A stretch of 64,000 bases of DNA from Marinobacter sp. 2_MG-2023 (GCF_030546935.1 NZ_JAUOPH010000003.1:558001-622000), one strand, 5' to 3'; positions 36,111 to 47,698 are shown, numbered from the stretch's first letter. Notes: generated by a model not told the origin, from the sequence alone. Made by a program: numbers and translations.

Positions 36111-38949
36111 CGTCTTTGCCCTCTGTCGTAACGGTCATCCAACGAAAAGACCGGCTATAGCGACCAGGGTGCAACTCTGCCAGCATGCCCAGACTTTTTC
36201 CGATCCAGGAATTAAACCCGTTGGCTGTGATGCGCCGATGGTTTTGCGAATGCAACGCAATTGCTCGCTCTTCAAATGGGTAGGCTTCCTCCTCAAGCAA
36301 CATCCTGTACTGCATCTGTTCCAGCTCATTCAATTCTTCCGGAGCGCTGGATGCCATCAGATCTCTGGCCATAATTCGGTGAAGCTCAGCGCGGCGGAAC
36401 AGTGACTCCGAAAATACTGCTGAACCACCAAGAGACTCTGCATTGCGGAAACTGGCCTGCGCCCTGGCCATGGCCGCCTGCTTGCGATCAAGTGATTGCT
36501 CAAGAGGATTGTTGAGCTCAATACTGGCAAATTCTTCGGCGGCTTCTGCCCCCAGTTTCAGTGCGCCATCCGCCGCCCACTTAAGCGTAACTTCCGAATG
36601 CCAGCTGCTTTTCAGCTCTGCGGACACCATATCAGCGCGCCATTGCGAGGGAGAGCTTCCCTTTTCTATGAGTCTGTAGCGCATCGTCTGCAAGCGGATA
36701 TGTTCATTGGCTTCCAGTGCGACCGGGCCGCTGGCAAGATAACCTTCGTAAACCGCATTGCGTTGTTCATCTTCTCCGGCTGTATGGAAAAGTTCAGCCG
36801 CCCGTAACCGATAACCCCATACATCACCCTCCAATCGCGGCTGTTGGCCGAGGTCGTCAGCCATAGACATTAACTCGCCGGCTGCCAGCTCCTGTTGATC
36901 CGATGAGGTGTAAGCAAGAACCAGTTTTTCGCTTATTTCCGGGCCAAGTGCGTGTTGCGGATAATCATTGCGGAAGCGGTTGAGCTCGTTAATCGCCAAC
37001 TGCCACTGCGAGGCCCTGACCAGCGTATTTGCCGCATCAAAACGCCCCTTGATAGCCGTTTCCGAGCCCGGCAGCACTGTCTCAACCCTCTGAAAATGCG
37101 CTACTGCAATCGAAACTTTGCCAGCGTCGGCAGCCTGTTCGCCCTGCCGGTAGATCGCGGTAGCGAGCTGCTCTTGCAGATTCGGTATTCCCTGTTTCAT
37201 AGCATCGGTTGCGAACTCCTTGGAGGCCAGGGTTATTGCCTCGCGCCAGGCCCTCTCTGCAAGCCCGTACTCAGCCATATGCTGACGCACCTGGGCAGTA
37301 ACCAGCCAGCCGGCGAATCGGGAATCAGGTGCGGCCTTTTGGTGAACAACAGCCTGAGTGCCATAACGTAATGCCTGCTCATATTCCCCGGATTCCAGCC
37401 AGTGAGTTGCGAGCTCTGCCAACAAACCCGGAACCCGCCCATCGCTACCGTATTGTTCTGCGTACCGATCTAATTCAGCGGCAAGGTCTGCAAGGTCGGG
37501 CGCATACCCTGCCGAAACCGATTCATCCCTTGTGCCTGCCCGAACCAAAGCGATTGCAGCCCAGCCGGCATCTGCAGCATATTCGTAGTCTGTTAACTCG
37601 TAAGCGGCAGCGCGATAGTTTGCGAGCGCAGCGAGATAATCCTCTGCCTGTAGCCGAGCATCGCCCGCAAGACGAAAAAGCTCACCCGGTGCTTTGCTGC
37701 GACTGGCCAGCCCTTCGTAATAGGCTGCTGCAACCGAATACTGTGCAGCGGCATCCTCCGCTTGGGGAACACCCTGTGCGTAGTAATAATCTGCGAGAAA
37801 ACGGCTGAACTCACGCCACTTTTCTCGGTATCCAGCCTCAAGGGCAGCGTAATCCCCTTGATCATCAAACAGGGAAATGTAGTCAGCCATAGCTCGCCGG
37901 GCCATTTCAGACTGACCGGCCCGGTTCCATACGTCGACAACCTGCGCCATAAAACCGGCCCGCTGCGGATGCTCAGGGAAGTACTCTGCAAATGCCCGGT
38001 TGGTCGCCACACTGGCCTCGGCGTCACCTTGTACTGCATAGAAATCGGCAAGGCGATCGAATACCAGTGGTGCCCAAACGCTTGGCGTTCCGGGCTGGAG
38101 CCAGTCCATCAATGTTTCTGCGCCGCCCAGGCGGCTGGCCATCAGCGCCAGAATCCGTAGCGTGTCATCTACGGTGTCTACGCTCGATTCAGGTAGCTGA
38201 GCAAGGCTTTCAGCGTTTGGCAGGGATTCATCCAACACCTCCACAAATGTGCGCCCTGCCCGCTCCCACGCCTGCGGTCCCTGCTTGAAAAGCGCCCACC
38301 CGAGCATGTAACGCGCTTTGTTTTCGAGTTCACCGGGATCGCCGTTCCCATCAACAAGTTTCCGATACCCGGCCTCGGCTTCCGCGTAATCTCCAGCCGC
38401 AAATGCCGATTCGGCAATCCGGAACCAAGCTTCCGGAACCAAAGGCGAATCCGGATACAGCCCCACGAGTTGTTGCAGACGTTTTACCGAGGCCTGGTGC
38501 TGCCCTGTTAACGCGTGGGCTTTTGCCATCTGGTAGAGGAGTTCATCAAGGCGCCCGCCAAACACGCCTCGCTCAAGAATGGTCTTATAGCTTTCAATCG
38601 CCTGTCGGTAAACGTCTGCTTCTTCCGCGGGGCTGAACCCATTATCTTCACCGGAGCGATCGCGAATATTAGTCAGCCGGTTCAATGCATCTACACGCAC
38701 TGAAGGCTCACCAGTCGTATTGAACAATCGCTGGTAACGTCTGGCTACCTCGGCAGGGGATATTGCAGGAAGCGGTCTGGACTCGAACTTCAAAAATACG
38801 GGGCGCATGTCCGCAATGGTTTCGCCGTCCTTGCCTAGCTCTACGCGAAGAGGCTCCTGCCCATGGGCGAAACTGAAAAACAAACACAGTGGCAGTGCAG
38901 CAACGCGCAGGTTCCTCAAATTTTCGCCTTTAAAGCCTGGGAGCCTCAT
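36103..38949 (-). CDS. Large periplasmic TPR protein
   Basis: 948-residue exported protein. The signal peptide is about 1-30 (ending AHG-QE). Almost the whole mature chain is made of tetratricopeptide-like helical pairs, with recognisable W/LG/Y/A/F/P spacing such as DYAEAEAGYRKLVDG and ALGPEISEKLVLAY. It resembles the large TPR proteins of gliding-motility/Glt-like and BamD-like scaffolds, but I cannot assign a named family. It overlaps the 468-residue TPR lipoprotein gene by 4 nt and is the biggest member of the six-gene operon. Confidence 0.8.
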   Translation of the reverse strand: MRLPGFKGENLRNLRVAALPLCLFFSFAHGQEPLRVELGKDGETIADMRPVFLKFESRPLPAISPAEVARRYQRLFNTTGEPSVRVDALNRLTNIRDRSGEDNGFSPAEEADVYRQAIESYKTILERGVFGGRLDELLYQMAKAHALTGQHQASVKRLQQLVGLYPDSPLVPEAWFRIAESAFAAGDYAEAEAGYRKLVDGNGDPGELENKARYMLGWALFKQGPQAWERAGRTFVEVLDESLPNAESLAQLPESSVDTVDDTLRILALMASRLGGAETLMDWLQPGTPSVWAPLVFDRLADFYAVQGDAEASVATNRAFAEYFPEHPQRAGFMAQVVDVWNRAGQSEMARRAMADYISLFDDQGDYAALEAGYREKWREFSRFLADYYYAQGVPQAEDAAAQYSVAAAYYEGLASRSKAPGELFRLAGDARLQAEDYLAALANYRAAAYELTDYEYAADAGWAAIALVRAGTRDESVSAGYAPDLADLAAELDRYAEQYGSDGRVPGLLAELATHWLESGEYEQALRYGTQAVVHQKAAPDSRFAGWLVTAQVRQHMAEYGLAERAWREAITLASKEFATDAMKQGIPNLQEQLATAIYRQGEQAADAGKVSIAVAHFQRVETVLPGSETAIKGRFDAANTLVRASQWQLAINELNRFRNDYPQHALGPEISEKLVLAYTSSDQQELAAGELMSMADDLGQQPRLEGDVWGYRLRAAELFHTAGEDEQRNAVYEGYLASGPVALEANEHIRLQTMRYRLIEKGSSPSQWRADMVSAELKSSWHSEVTLKWAADGALKLGAEAAEEFASIELNNPLEQSLDRKQAAMARAQASFRNAESLGGSAVFSESLFRRAELHRIMARDLMASSAPEELNELEQMQYRMLLEEEAYPFEERAIALHSQNHRRITANGFNSWIGKSLGMLAELHPGRYSRSFRWMTVTTEGKDDA

Positions 38950-40352
38950 CTGCCCTGCTCCCCGGACTCCAGTTCCTTCAGGGCCAGATACTCATAGAGA
39001 TGGGCGATCTGTTGCTCTGTTTTGTCCAGAGCAACCATCATCTTTTTGTCCCGTTTTTTAACAAACCCCAGCGCCAACTCATCAAGCAAAACTTCTGAAG
39101 GCCCACGCAAAGCACTCACAGACTCGAGGTGAGACAGTGAGCTTTCGCGTAGCTGCCGGGCCTCGACAAGCAAGGCTTTCAGATCCCGAGAACGGTTGGC
39201 AAACAGTCCCTGAAATTTGGCAAGCTGCCGCCCGGAATCCAGAAGCGTCATCTTGGCTATCCTCAGCTGCTGACGCTGATCGGCGCTCAACTCACGGCTG
39301 CCCAAACGCTCCAACAGAACATTCAGGCGGGTCTGTAAGCGTGAATGAGCACGATTCAAGGCTTCCTGTTTTACTGTCTCGTTTGGGGAGTCTGATGATT
39401 CAAGCTGGCCAGTAATGGAAGCGATAAAAACATCGAGGTCCTGGACATTAGCCTGGAGCTGAACCTCCATCTGTTCGAGATTCGCGACCCGGCTTACAGC
39501 TTCTTGCGAAGCGGGCTGCTCCATAAAGCCGAGCAGGTAGGCCATACGAGGCTGAGCAAGCGTTCGACTGTCTGCCAGAAACCATTCTACTTTCGGGCTG
39601 CCAAAGCCAGACTCATCGAAAAAAGAGCCTTGCGCATCTAGAACCAGCGCCTTATAAGCACCCTGATCTTCAATCTGGCGTGCCAGTTTTCGTAGGGTAA
39701 CGCGCTCACTTTCATAGGCAGCATTTGCTGACAGGTAGGCCTCGCCAGCTTGCCCAAGATACCCCGCCAGGTCATAACCACGCCCCATTCCTAACCAGGC
39801 TTCCGCAACTCCAGGATAGGCGAGTGGGTACTTCTTCGCTCGGTGCCAGCTCTGCATGGCGGCGCGATGGTGACCTTGTTCTGCCAGCGCCAGGCCATGA
39901 AAGTAGAGCGCCTGGGGAGTTTTGTGGCTATTCAGCGGTATTCTTTCAAGAAAACCAATGGCCTTCTCATACTCGGAATTGATGTACGAAAGATAGCCAG
40001 CACGCAGAAAAATACGGGCCTGGAGATCGGTTTTACGCTGAGTGTCGGCATCCTTATCTGCCATGGCCAGCGCTACTCGTAACGCAACCAAAGCGCGGGA
40101 AGGGTTCAGGTCATTGCGTGCGTAGTCAGATGAAAGATTAAGGTAACCAACTGCAGACCAGTACCCTGCAGCCATATCGGCAAGAATCTTACCCGCTTCC
40201 TCGACATCTCCGCGGGAACGGGCAACCTCGGCCTGCCCGAAAAGAGCCTGTTGCCTTGGCTTAAGGTGTTCAGATGATTCGCTACAAGCCGGGACCGCCA
40301 TCAAGACAAACAGAACAGCCAGACCGGTGCGCATAGCCAATAACCTCATCAC
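38946..40352 (-). CDS. TPR lipoprotein with coiled-coil C-terminus
   Basis: 468-residue exported protein. The hydrophobic leader ends MAVPAC (Cys23), a plausible lipobox. Residues ~30-230 are TPR-like (LFGQAEVARSRGDVEEAGKIL, YEKAIGFLERIPL). Residues ~270-440 are predicted long helices rich in Gln/Glu/Leu/Arg with coiled-coil character. No family name recognised. It follows the 186-residue secreted protein by 3 nt and is part of the same operon. Confidence 0.77.
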   Translation of the reverse strand: MMRLLAMRTGLAVLFVLMAVPACSESSEHLKPRQQALFGQAEVARSRGDVEEAGKILADMAAGYWSAVGYLNLSSDYARNDLNPSRALVALRVALAMADKDADTQRKTDLQARIFLRAGYLSYINSEYEKAIGFLERIPLNSHKTPQALYFHGLALAEQGHHRAAMQSWHRAKKYPLAYPGVAEAWLGMGRGYDLAGYLGQAGEAYLSANAAYESERVTLRKLARQIEDQGAYKALVLDAQGSFFDESGFGSPKVEWFLADSRTLAQPRMAYLLGFMEQPASQEAVSRVANLEQMEVQLQANVQDLDVFIASITGQLESSDSPNETVKQEALNRAHSRLQTRLNVLLERLGSRELSADQRQQLRIAKMTLLDSGRQLAKFQGLFANRSRDLKALLVEARQLRESSLSHLESVSALRGPSEVLLDELALGFVKKRDKKMMVALDKTEQQIAHLYEYLALKELESGEQGR

Positions 40353-40355
40353 CGG

Positions 40356-40916
40356 TTACTTCCACTCAACAACGGATACGCGAGGTTCAAATTCAGGCGC
40401 TTTAGCTTCCAGCGCCATCTGTAAACGGAGGACGCCAGGGCGTTTTTGAAAGCGATGAGAGGTTTCCCGGCGCACGAAACGGTCATTAGCTGCCCGCGCC
40501 GTGATCACTGCTTTTAACTCATGCTCTCCGCTAGCCAGATTACCGATGAAAAGCTGCTGAATACTTCCTTGCTGCAGAGAAGCGTTCTCTTTACCGGTAT
40601 ACAGGTGCGAAGCTGCCGGTTTGCCATTCACAAACAGTTCTACAGAATCCAGATCAAGGACATCCCGGCTGGCGAGTGTCAGAAAAACTGCCAGTCGCGT
40701 ATCGACGGGGTGAAGCACCCTCTGTTCAAACTTGAAGACCTCATTCGCATGTGCTGTGACTGCGGACTTCAGTTCTGCGATCTCCTCATCGATAGAGGCC
40801 GCAAAGGCCTCGCCATGGCTGAACACTAGCGAAAGAGTGGTCAGGCCACTGCATATAAACGCTAAGCCTCTATTCTTTCTGCCCCGGCATTCTTGTGTTT
40901 TTTGTGGGCTAAACAT
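40356..40916 (-). CDS. Secreted protein, first gene of TPR/TonB operon
   Basis: 186-residue exported protein of unknown function. A Sec-like leader (about 1-39, with twin-basic residues RKNR before the hydrophobic core, ending AFA-AS) is followed by a short helix and a beta-rich C-terminal domain (VDTRLAVFLTLASRDVLDLDSVELFVNGK, LASGEHELKAVI) suggestive of an immunoglobulin-like or carbohydrate-binding-like sandwich. AGGGAG lies ten bases before ATG. The promoter of the whole operon must lie in the 40917-41268 gap or just upstream. Confidence 0.72.
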   Translation of the reverse strand: MFSPQKTQECRGRKNRGLAFICSGLTTLSLVFSHGEAFAASIDEEIAELKSAVTAHANEVFKFEQRVLHPVDTRLAVFLTLASRDVLDLDSVELFVNGKPAASHLYTGKENASLQQGSIQQLFIGNLASGEHELKAVITARAANDRFVRRETSHRFQKRPGVLRLQMALEAKAPEFEPRVSVVEWK

Positions 40917-41268
40917 AAGCCGCCTGCTCCCTGCCGCCTCTCAACCTTTCGTCTGTTGATCACAAACTGACAAGAAGAGTAACACCAGGTAACAAAGCAG
41001 AACGGTAAGCAGATCACCAAATAGAAAATCCGGAGTTCCGTCTGTTGACCGGCCAATTGGGGGAAGTGTCGAATTATTTAACGTACAGGAAAGGAGACTT
41101 CCAAAGCCATGCATAATATTCTGGATAAGGTTTAGCTCAAGCCATTGTTTTTACAACTTTATATTTTGATGGCCCTTAAATTGCTAAAACCAGATGGGCG
41201 GGGATGCGTTTACGCATCCCCGCTTGATATGCCGAGCTTTGCCGATGTCTCAACCGCATCGGCTTTTT
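40917..41268. other. 352-nt non-coding gap with two hairpins
   Basis: No convincing protein gene. The left part serves as leader/promoter for the minus-strand TPR/TonB operon. The right part contains a perfect 12-bp inverted repeat (41198-41209 with 41212-41223, arm GCGGGGATGCGT) and a second hairpin followed by seven T on the plus strand. Both genes flanking the gap are on the minus strand, so the plus-strand terminator has no obvious gene to serve. Confidence 0.6.
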
Positions 41269-41270
41269 TT
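41241..41270 (+). terminator. Terminator-like hairpin with plus-strand T-run
   Basis: Stem GCCGATG/CATCGGC (41241-41247 with 41257-41263), 9-nt loop, then seven T (41264-41270) on the plus strand. On the minus strand, just after the CoxE-like stop, there is no T-run downstream. It is consistent with the end of an unannotated plus-strand transcript, or with a fortuitous A-rich gene end. Confidence 0.5.
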
Positions 41271-42447
41271 ATTTGCTCAAATGTTTCATGGCCGATTCCA
41301 GGCCTTCCACAGTGAGCGGATACATATGGTCGTTCACCAGCTGACGAGTCATACCCAATGAGCCACCAGAGCCCCAGTAACTTTCAGGCAGCGGGTTAAT
41401 CCAGACCACCTTGCGGAAATGTTCGCTGATGCGCTGAAACCAGGTCGCCCCAGCTTCTTCGTTCCAATGCTCAATGGAACCTCCCGCGTGAGATATTTCA
41501 TAGGGCGCCATGGTAGCGTCGCCTACGAAAATCACTTTATAGTCCGGCGAGTACTTGTGGAGAATATCCCAGGTACTTGTTGTCTCGTTCATGCGCCGGA
41601 CGTTGTTCGTCCACAAGCTCTCATAAACGAAATTGTGAAAGTAAAAATACTCCATGTGCTTGAACTCGAGGCGCGCAGCGGAAAAAAGCTCTTCGCACAC
41701 CCGTACATGCGGGTCCATCGAACCGCCCACGTCGAAAAAGATCAGCACTTTTACTGCATTATGGCGCTCTGGAACCATTTTAAGATCAAGATAACCTGCG
41801 TTACGGGCGGTCGAGCGAATGGTGTCGTCAAGATCAAGCTTGTCTGCAGCACCCTGCCGGGCGAACTTGCGCAAACGCCGGAGCGCTACCTTGATGTTCC
41901 GAATACCCAGGGTAACGCTGTCGTCCAGATCCTTGAACTCACGCTTTTCCCAAACCTTGACTGCACGCCCGTGCCTGCCTTTTTTCTGACCGATTCGGAA
42001 ACCCTCCGGGTTGTACCCGTCGGCACCAAAAGGAGACGTTCCTCCGGTACCTATCCACTTGTTACCACCAGCATGGCGCTCTTTCTGCTCTTCCATGCGC
42101 TTTTTGAAGGTCTCAATCAGCTCTTCAAGACCACCAAGTGAATCAATTTTGGCTTTCTCTTCCTCGCTCAGATTTTTTTCGAACTCGGCGCGCAACCACT
42201 CATCAGGAATCAGGGCCTCAAGCATCTGATCCAGATGCTCAATCCCCTCAAAATAGGACTTGAAGGCCAGGTCGAACTTGTCGAAGTGGCGCTCGTCTTT
42301 CACCAGGCATAGCCGGGCGAGGTAATAAAACTCTTCCATATCCGCAAACGCGAGGCGCTGTTGCAACGCTTCCAGCAGATCGAGGAATTCGCGCAGGCTG
42401 GCAGGCACTTTGGCCCGCCGCACTTCGAGAAAGAAATCAATCAACAT
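41269..42447 (-). CDS. VWA-domain CoxE-like protein
   Basis: 392-residue cytoplasmic protein with a C-terminal von Willebrand factor A domain. The MIDAS-like motif is DVGGSMDPHV, with Gly in place of the usual first Ser of DxSxS, and a later GDATMAPYE block corresponds to the third MIDAS loop. CoxE-like VWA proteins act with MoxR AAA+ ATPases as metal-insertion or protein-remodelling chaperones. The MoxR gene lies immediately upstream (22-nt gap), supporting such a pair. The client is unknown. Confidence 0.85.
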   Translation of the reverse strand: MLIDFFLEVRRAKVPASLREFLDLLEALQQRLAFADMEEFYYLARLCLVKDERHFDKFDLAFKSYFEGIEHLDQMLEALIPDEWLRAEFEKNLSEEEKAKIDSLGGLEELIETFKKRMEEQKERHAGGNKWIGTGGTSPFGADGYNPEGFRIGQKKGRHGRAVKVWEKREFKDLDDSVTLGIRNIKVALRRLRKFARQGAADKLDLDDTIRSTARNAGYLDLKMVPERHNAVKVLIFFDVGGSMDPHVRVCEELFSAARLEFKHMEYFYFHNFVYESLWTNNVRRMNETTSTWDILHKYSPDYKVIFVGDATMAPYEISHAGGSIEHWNEEAGATWFQRISEHFRKVVWINPLPESYWGSGGSLGMTRQLVNDHMYPLTVEGLESAMKHLSK

Positions 42448-42469
42448 AAAACCGCACTCTTGCCGAATT

Positions 42470-43312
42470 TCAGCCGCGACGACGGGCCATAAACGCCAGC
42501 TTTTGCAGAAGGTGTACGTCTTGCTCGTTTTTCACCAGCGCGCCGTAAAGTGGCGGCAGCGCCGAACTGCTGTCTTTATCCTGAAGCAACTTGGCTGTCA
42601 GTTCGTCTGCCATCAGCAGTTTCAGCCAGTCAATCAGCTCCGAGGTAGAAGGCTTTTTCTTGAGGCCTGGCACCTTGCGAACATCAAAGAACACTTCCAG
42701 AGCGTCCTTGACCACCTGCTGCTGAATACCTGGAAAGTGAACATCCACGATGCTCTTCATGGTGTCGTGATCCGGGAAGCTGATGTAATGGAAGAAGCAA
42801 CGGCGCAGAAAGGCATCCGGCAGTTCTTTTTCATTGTTACTGGTGATCACTATGATCGGCCGCTTATTGGCTTTAACGAACTGCTGGGTTTCGTATACAT
42901 AAAACTCCATGCGATCCAGTTCCAGCAACAGATCGTTAGGGAATTCGATGTCGGCCTTGTCAATTTCATCAATCAGCAGCACGACCTGCTCTTCTGCTTC
43001 AAAAGCCTCCCAGAGCTTGCCCTTCACAATATAGTTGCTGATGTCTTTTACCTTCTCATCACCCAACTGGGAGTCCCGCAAACGGGACACCGCATCGTAC
43101 TCATACAAGCCCTGTTGAGCTTTAGTGGTAGATTTGATGTGCCAGGGAATCAGGCGCATACCCAGAGCGCTCGCCATCTCCTCAGCCAGCAAGGTTTTGC
43201 CGGTGCCGGGCTCGCCTTTGATCAGCAATGGGCGTTGCAGCGTAATGGCCGCATTTACGGCCATTTGCAGGTCATCGGTGGCTACATACTTATCGGTACC
43301 GGTAAACTTCAT
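42470..43312 (-). CDS. MoxR-family AAA+ ATPase
   Basis: 280-residue AAA+ protein. Walker A GEPGTGKT is at about 33-40, Walker B in LLIDEIDKAD, sensor 1 in VITSNNEKELPDAFLRRC. It is the MoxR subgroup that pairs with VWA proteins to remodel or activate client complexes. It lies between the large membrane VWA gene and the CoxE-like VWA gene, all on the same strand. Confidence 0.9.
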   Translation of the reverse strand: MKFTGTDKYVATDDLQMAVNAAITLQRPLLIKGEPGTGKTLLAEEMASALGMRLIPWHIKSTTKAQQGLYEYDAVSRLRDSQLGDEKVKDISNYIVKGKLWEAFEAEEQVVLLIDEIDKADIEFPNDLLLELDRMEFYVYETQQFVKANKRPIIVITSNNEKELPDAFLRRCFFHYISFPDHDTMKSIVDVHFPGIQQQVVKDALEVFFDVRKVPGLKKKPSTSELIDWLKLLMADELTAKLLQDKDSSSALPPLYGALVKNEQDVHLLQKLAFMARRRG

Positions 43313-43351
43313 CAGTATGGTTCCTGTCGGTTACTTTGAATTTTTTAAAGG

Positions 43352-45442
<2,091 letters not shown>

Positions 45443-45472
45443 TATTGTTCTCAAAAATTTGTGTGGGTTATC

Positions 45473-45817
45473 TCACCGGCGTGATAAGCGGTAACGGACC
45501 ATGTCCAGGATCCAGACAAGGAGCATTACAAGCCCCGCGATCCCCAGATTAAGCACTGCCCGGCCGGCATTGTCTGCGTCGCCCAGAACGAGTTCGTAAC
45601 CTCCGAAAAGCCAAGCGGGTATCCACCAGCCCGCCAGCTCGGGAGACTCAACCGGCGTTAGCAACAAAGCCACCAATGCCGCAAGTAGCAGAGTGCGAAG
45701 GCCATATAACGGCAAGACTCGGAAAAGCTTCTTCATCATGAAAAAAAACACGACGAAAGCAATTACGTAAGCGGCCCAGAAGATGCCGTAAGCAAGTTGT
45801 GTATCAGTATCGATCAT
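45473..45817 (-). CDS. Small integral membrane protein
   Basis: 114-residue protein with about three hydrophobic helices (AYGIFWAAYVIAFVVFFFMM; GLRTLLLAALVALLL; AVLNLGIAGLVMLLVWIL). No family recognised. The ATG at 45817 shares one base with the ycgN stop (TAATG), so it is translationally coupled to ycgN; an upstream extension to 45850 is not needed. It is followed after 30 nt by the large VWA membrane protein, with which it may form a complex. Confidence 0.72.
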   Translation of the reverse strand: MIDTDTQLAYGIFWAAYVIAFVVFFFMMKKLFRVLPLYGLRTLLLAALVALLLTPVESPELAGWWIPAWLFGGYELVLGDADNAGRAVLNLGIAGLVMLLVWILDMVRYRLSRR

Positions 45818-46263
45818 TACAGAACCCAGTGAATGATGTGTTCTTCCCAATCTTCCTCGGCCACGAGATCCTCAGAGATCACTTTATGGCGTATGGAGAC
45901 GCCCGCCTCATGCACGGAATCCGGGCGTCCGCTTCGCAGCGGATGCCAGTCAGCCAGAGGCCTGTCCTCTGCAAGCGTTCGATAGGCACAGGTATAAGGC
46001 AGCCAATAATAGTCTTTCACCGTATCCGGTGTCAGCACCGTGCATCCCGGAACTTTTTTCAGGCGCTCCGGGTAGACCGTACATCGACAATTGTCGGTAT
46101 CCATAAAACGGCACACCAGGTCGGTGTGGTACACCTCGCCGGTATCTGCGTCTTCAAGCTTATTCAGACAGCATTTTCCGCAGCCGTCGCACAAGGATTC
46201 CCATTCGTCAGGCGCCATCTCACTCAGGCGCTTACGCTGCCAGAAGGGAATTTGGGCAATCAT
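45817..46263 (-). CDS. YcgN-family cysteine-cluster protein (UPF0260)
   Basis: 148-residue protein with the conserved cysteine-rich cluster CDGCGKCCLNK and further cysteines in CRFMDTDNCRCTVY, probably binding zinc or an Fe-S cluster. Function unknown. ycgN and ycgL are neighbours in many gammaproteobacteria, as here (4-nt overlap with ycgL). Confidence 0.88.
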   Translation of the reverse strand: MIAQIPFWQRKRLSEMAPDEWESLCDGCGKCCLNKLEDADTGEVYHTDLVCRFMDTDNCRCTVYPERLKKVPGCTVLTPDTVKDYYWLPYTCAYRTLAEDRPLADWHPLRSGRPDSVHEAGVSIRHKVISEDLVAEEDWEEHIIHWVL

Positions 46264-46553
46264 GAATCTCTCAGGCCCGGCTTTGTGCGAAAATCAATAA
46301 CGTACGAATCCCGCTCTTCCGGCATCTGCAGAAAGAAGTCTTTTTCAGCAATTGCACCAAGCACCTGCTCACCGGTTGTTCGCGCGAGCTTTCGCTCCGG
46401 CGTCATAACCAGATCCATCGAGTGCACCGGGCTACCAAAAATACTTCGCAGGCTCTCAGGCAAGTCTTCCCACTTCTGTCCGCGACGAACATAAATATAG
46501 GTGTCGCTTTTCTTGCTGCTTCGAAAAACAGACACGAACTCCCGATCTTTCAT
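46260..46553 (-). CDS. YcgL-family protein
   Basis: 97-residue cytoplasmic protein of the conserved YcgL family (RSSKKSDTYIYV, MDLVMTPERKLAR). Function unknown; the E. coli homologue is a small alpha/beta protein. The ATG at 46553 matches the family start and overlaps the rnd stop by four bases (ATGA). Confidence 0.9.
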   Translation of the reverse strand: MKDREFVSVFRSSKKSDTYIYVRRGQKWEDLPESLRSIFGSPVHSMDLVMTPERKLARTTGEQVLGAIAEKDFFLQMPEERDSYVIDFRTKPGLRDS

Positions 46554-47698
46554 GATTTCAGATAATCCTCGATATCGTTCATTACCGGCTCCAGAATCTG
46601 TGCACGCCAACCCTGGAAAAAAGGGCTGTCCGCCAGCGTTCCGTCCTGAACAACTTTCTCAAGCCGTTTTCTCGGAGCAAGCAATTCAACCGGAATATCA
46701 GCAGCTTCTGCGGCACTTCTGAAAAAACGCTTTAATTGCTTGAAAAACATTTGCTGATCCCGGTTCAGGGGTGGCGCAATGCGCTCGAGCCCGGAACTGT
46801 CGGCGCTAAGCCCTTCTTTGACAAGCGCCAGCAAGGCCTCACCATAACGGCGAACAACTCCCCCTGGAATCCCCTGAATGTCAGATAGCTCACCGATCGA
46901 TGCCGGCAAGCGGTCTGCAATGGCAATGAGAAGAGGATCTGCCAGCACCCGACCCCGAGGACGGTCACGCTCCCTGCTCTCAAGCTCGCGCCAAACCACC
47001 AGCTTCTGGAGCACAAGTTGCTGTTGTGGCTTCAGAGTCCAGCCTCCACGCAGGCGAAGATAGTGTTTTTCAGGGTCATCCTGGCCTGCCAGCTCATCCG
47101 CAAATCGGGTCGACTCCTCCACCAGAGCTGCCTCAAGCCCCCGTTCACGAAGATGAGCCGTGATCCACTCGTGCATGGGTGCCAGAAAACGTATGTCATC
47201 AATCGCATAACGCTGCTGAGCATCACTCAACGGGCGGGAAATCCAGTCAGAGCGAGTAACCGATTTATCCAGTTCCTCACCAAAGAGCGTCTCGACAAAC
47301 CGGGCATAGCCCAGAGAAAAACCGGCACCTGCCATGGCAGCACCAATCTGCAAATCCACCACACCTTTTGGGTTTATACCGAGCCAGTCGCGGAACAGTT
47401 CAAGGTCCTCACTCATTGCATAAAGCAACTTGGTGAAATCAGGGTCTGCGATCACTTCCCTGAACCGGACGGATTGCTCTGCAACGTCAGGGTCTACAAG
47501 GCAAAACTGATCGCCAAGGCCGAGCTGAACCAAACCGGGAACAGGATAGAACGTACTCACCCGCTCGAATTCGGTATCCAGCACCAGCGGGTGGCCCGGA
47601 GCGCTGTCCAGCCAAGTGTTCAGCTCCTCCGGCTGGGTTATCCAATCAATGGTTGCGGGAGCCGGTGGCACAACAATAGCCGGTAAAGAAAAGGTCAT
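46550..47698 (-). CDS. rnd: Ribonuclease D
   Basis: 382-residue 3'-5' exoribonuclease of the DEDD family involved in tRNA 3' maturation. The N-terminal exonuclease domain has DTEFER (Asp-Glu pair), a middle DLQIGAAM and the YAIDDIRFL motif with the Tyr/Asp pair. An HRDC domain follows (RELESRERDRPRGRV near 230). Cotranscribed with downstream ycgL and ycgN. Confidence 0.93.
   Translation of the reverse strand: MTFSLPAIVVPPAPATIDWITQPEELNTWLDSAPGHPLVLDTEFERVSTFYPVPGLVQLGLGDQFCLVDPDVAEQSVRFREVIADPDFTKLLYAMSEDLELFRDWLGINPKGVVDLQIGAAMAGAGFSLGYARFVETLFGEELDKSVTRSDWISRPLSDAQQRYAIDDIRFLAPMHEWITAHLRERGLEAALVEESTRFADELAGQDDPEKHYLRLRGGWTLKPQQQLVLQKLVVWRELESRERDRPRGRVLADPLLIAIADRLPASIGELSDIQGIPGGVVRRYGEALLALVKEGLSADSSGLERIAPPLNRDQQMFFKQLKRFFRSAAEAADIPVELLAPRKRLEKVVQDGTLADSPFFQGWRAQILEPVMNDIEDYLKS

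Noticed and set aside
42410..43339. 309-codon plus-strand open frame antisense to the MoxR gene
   Set aside because: The minus strand encodes an unmistakable AAA+ ATPase; the antisense frame has no family features.
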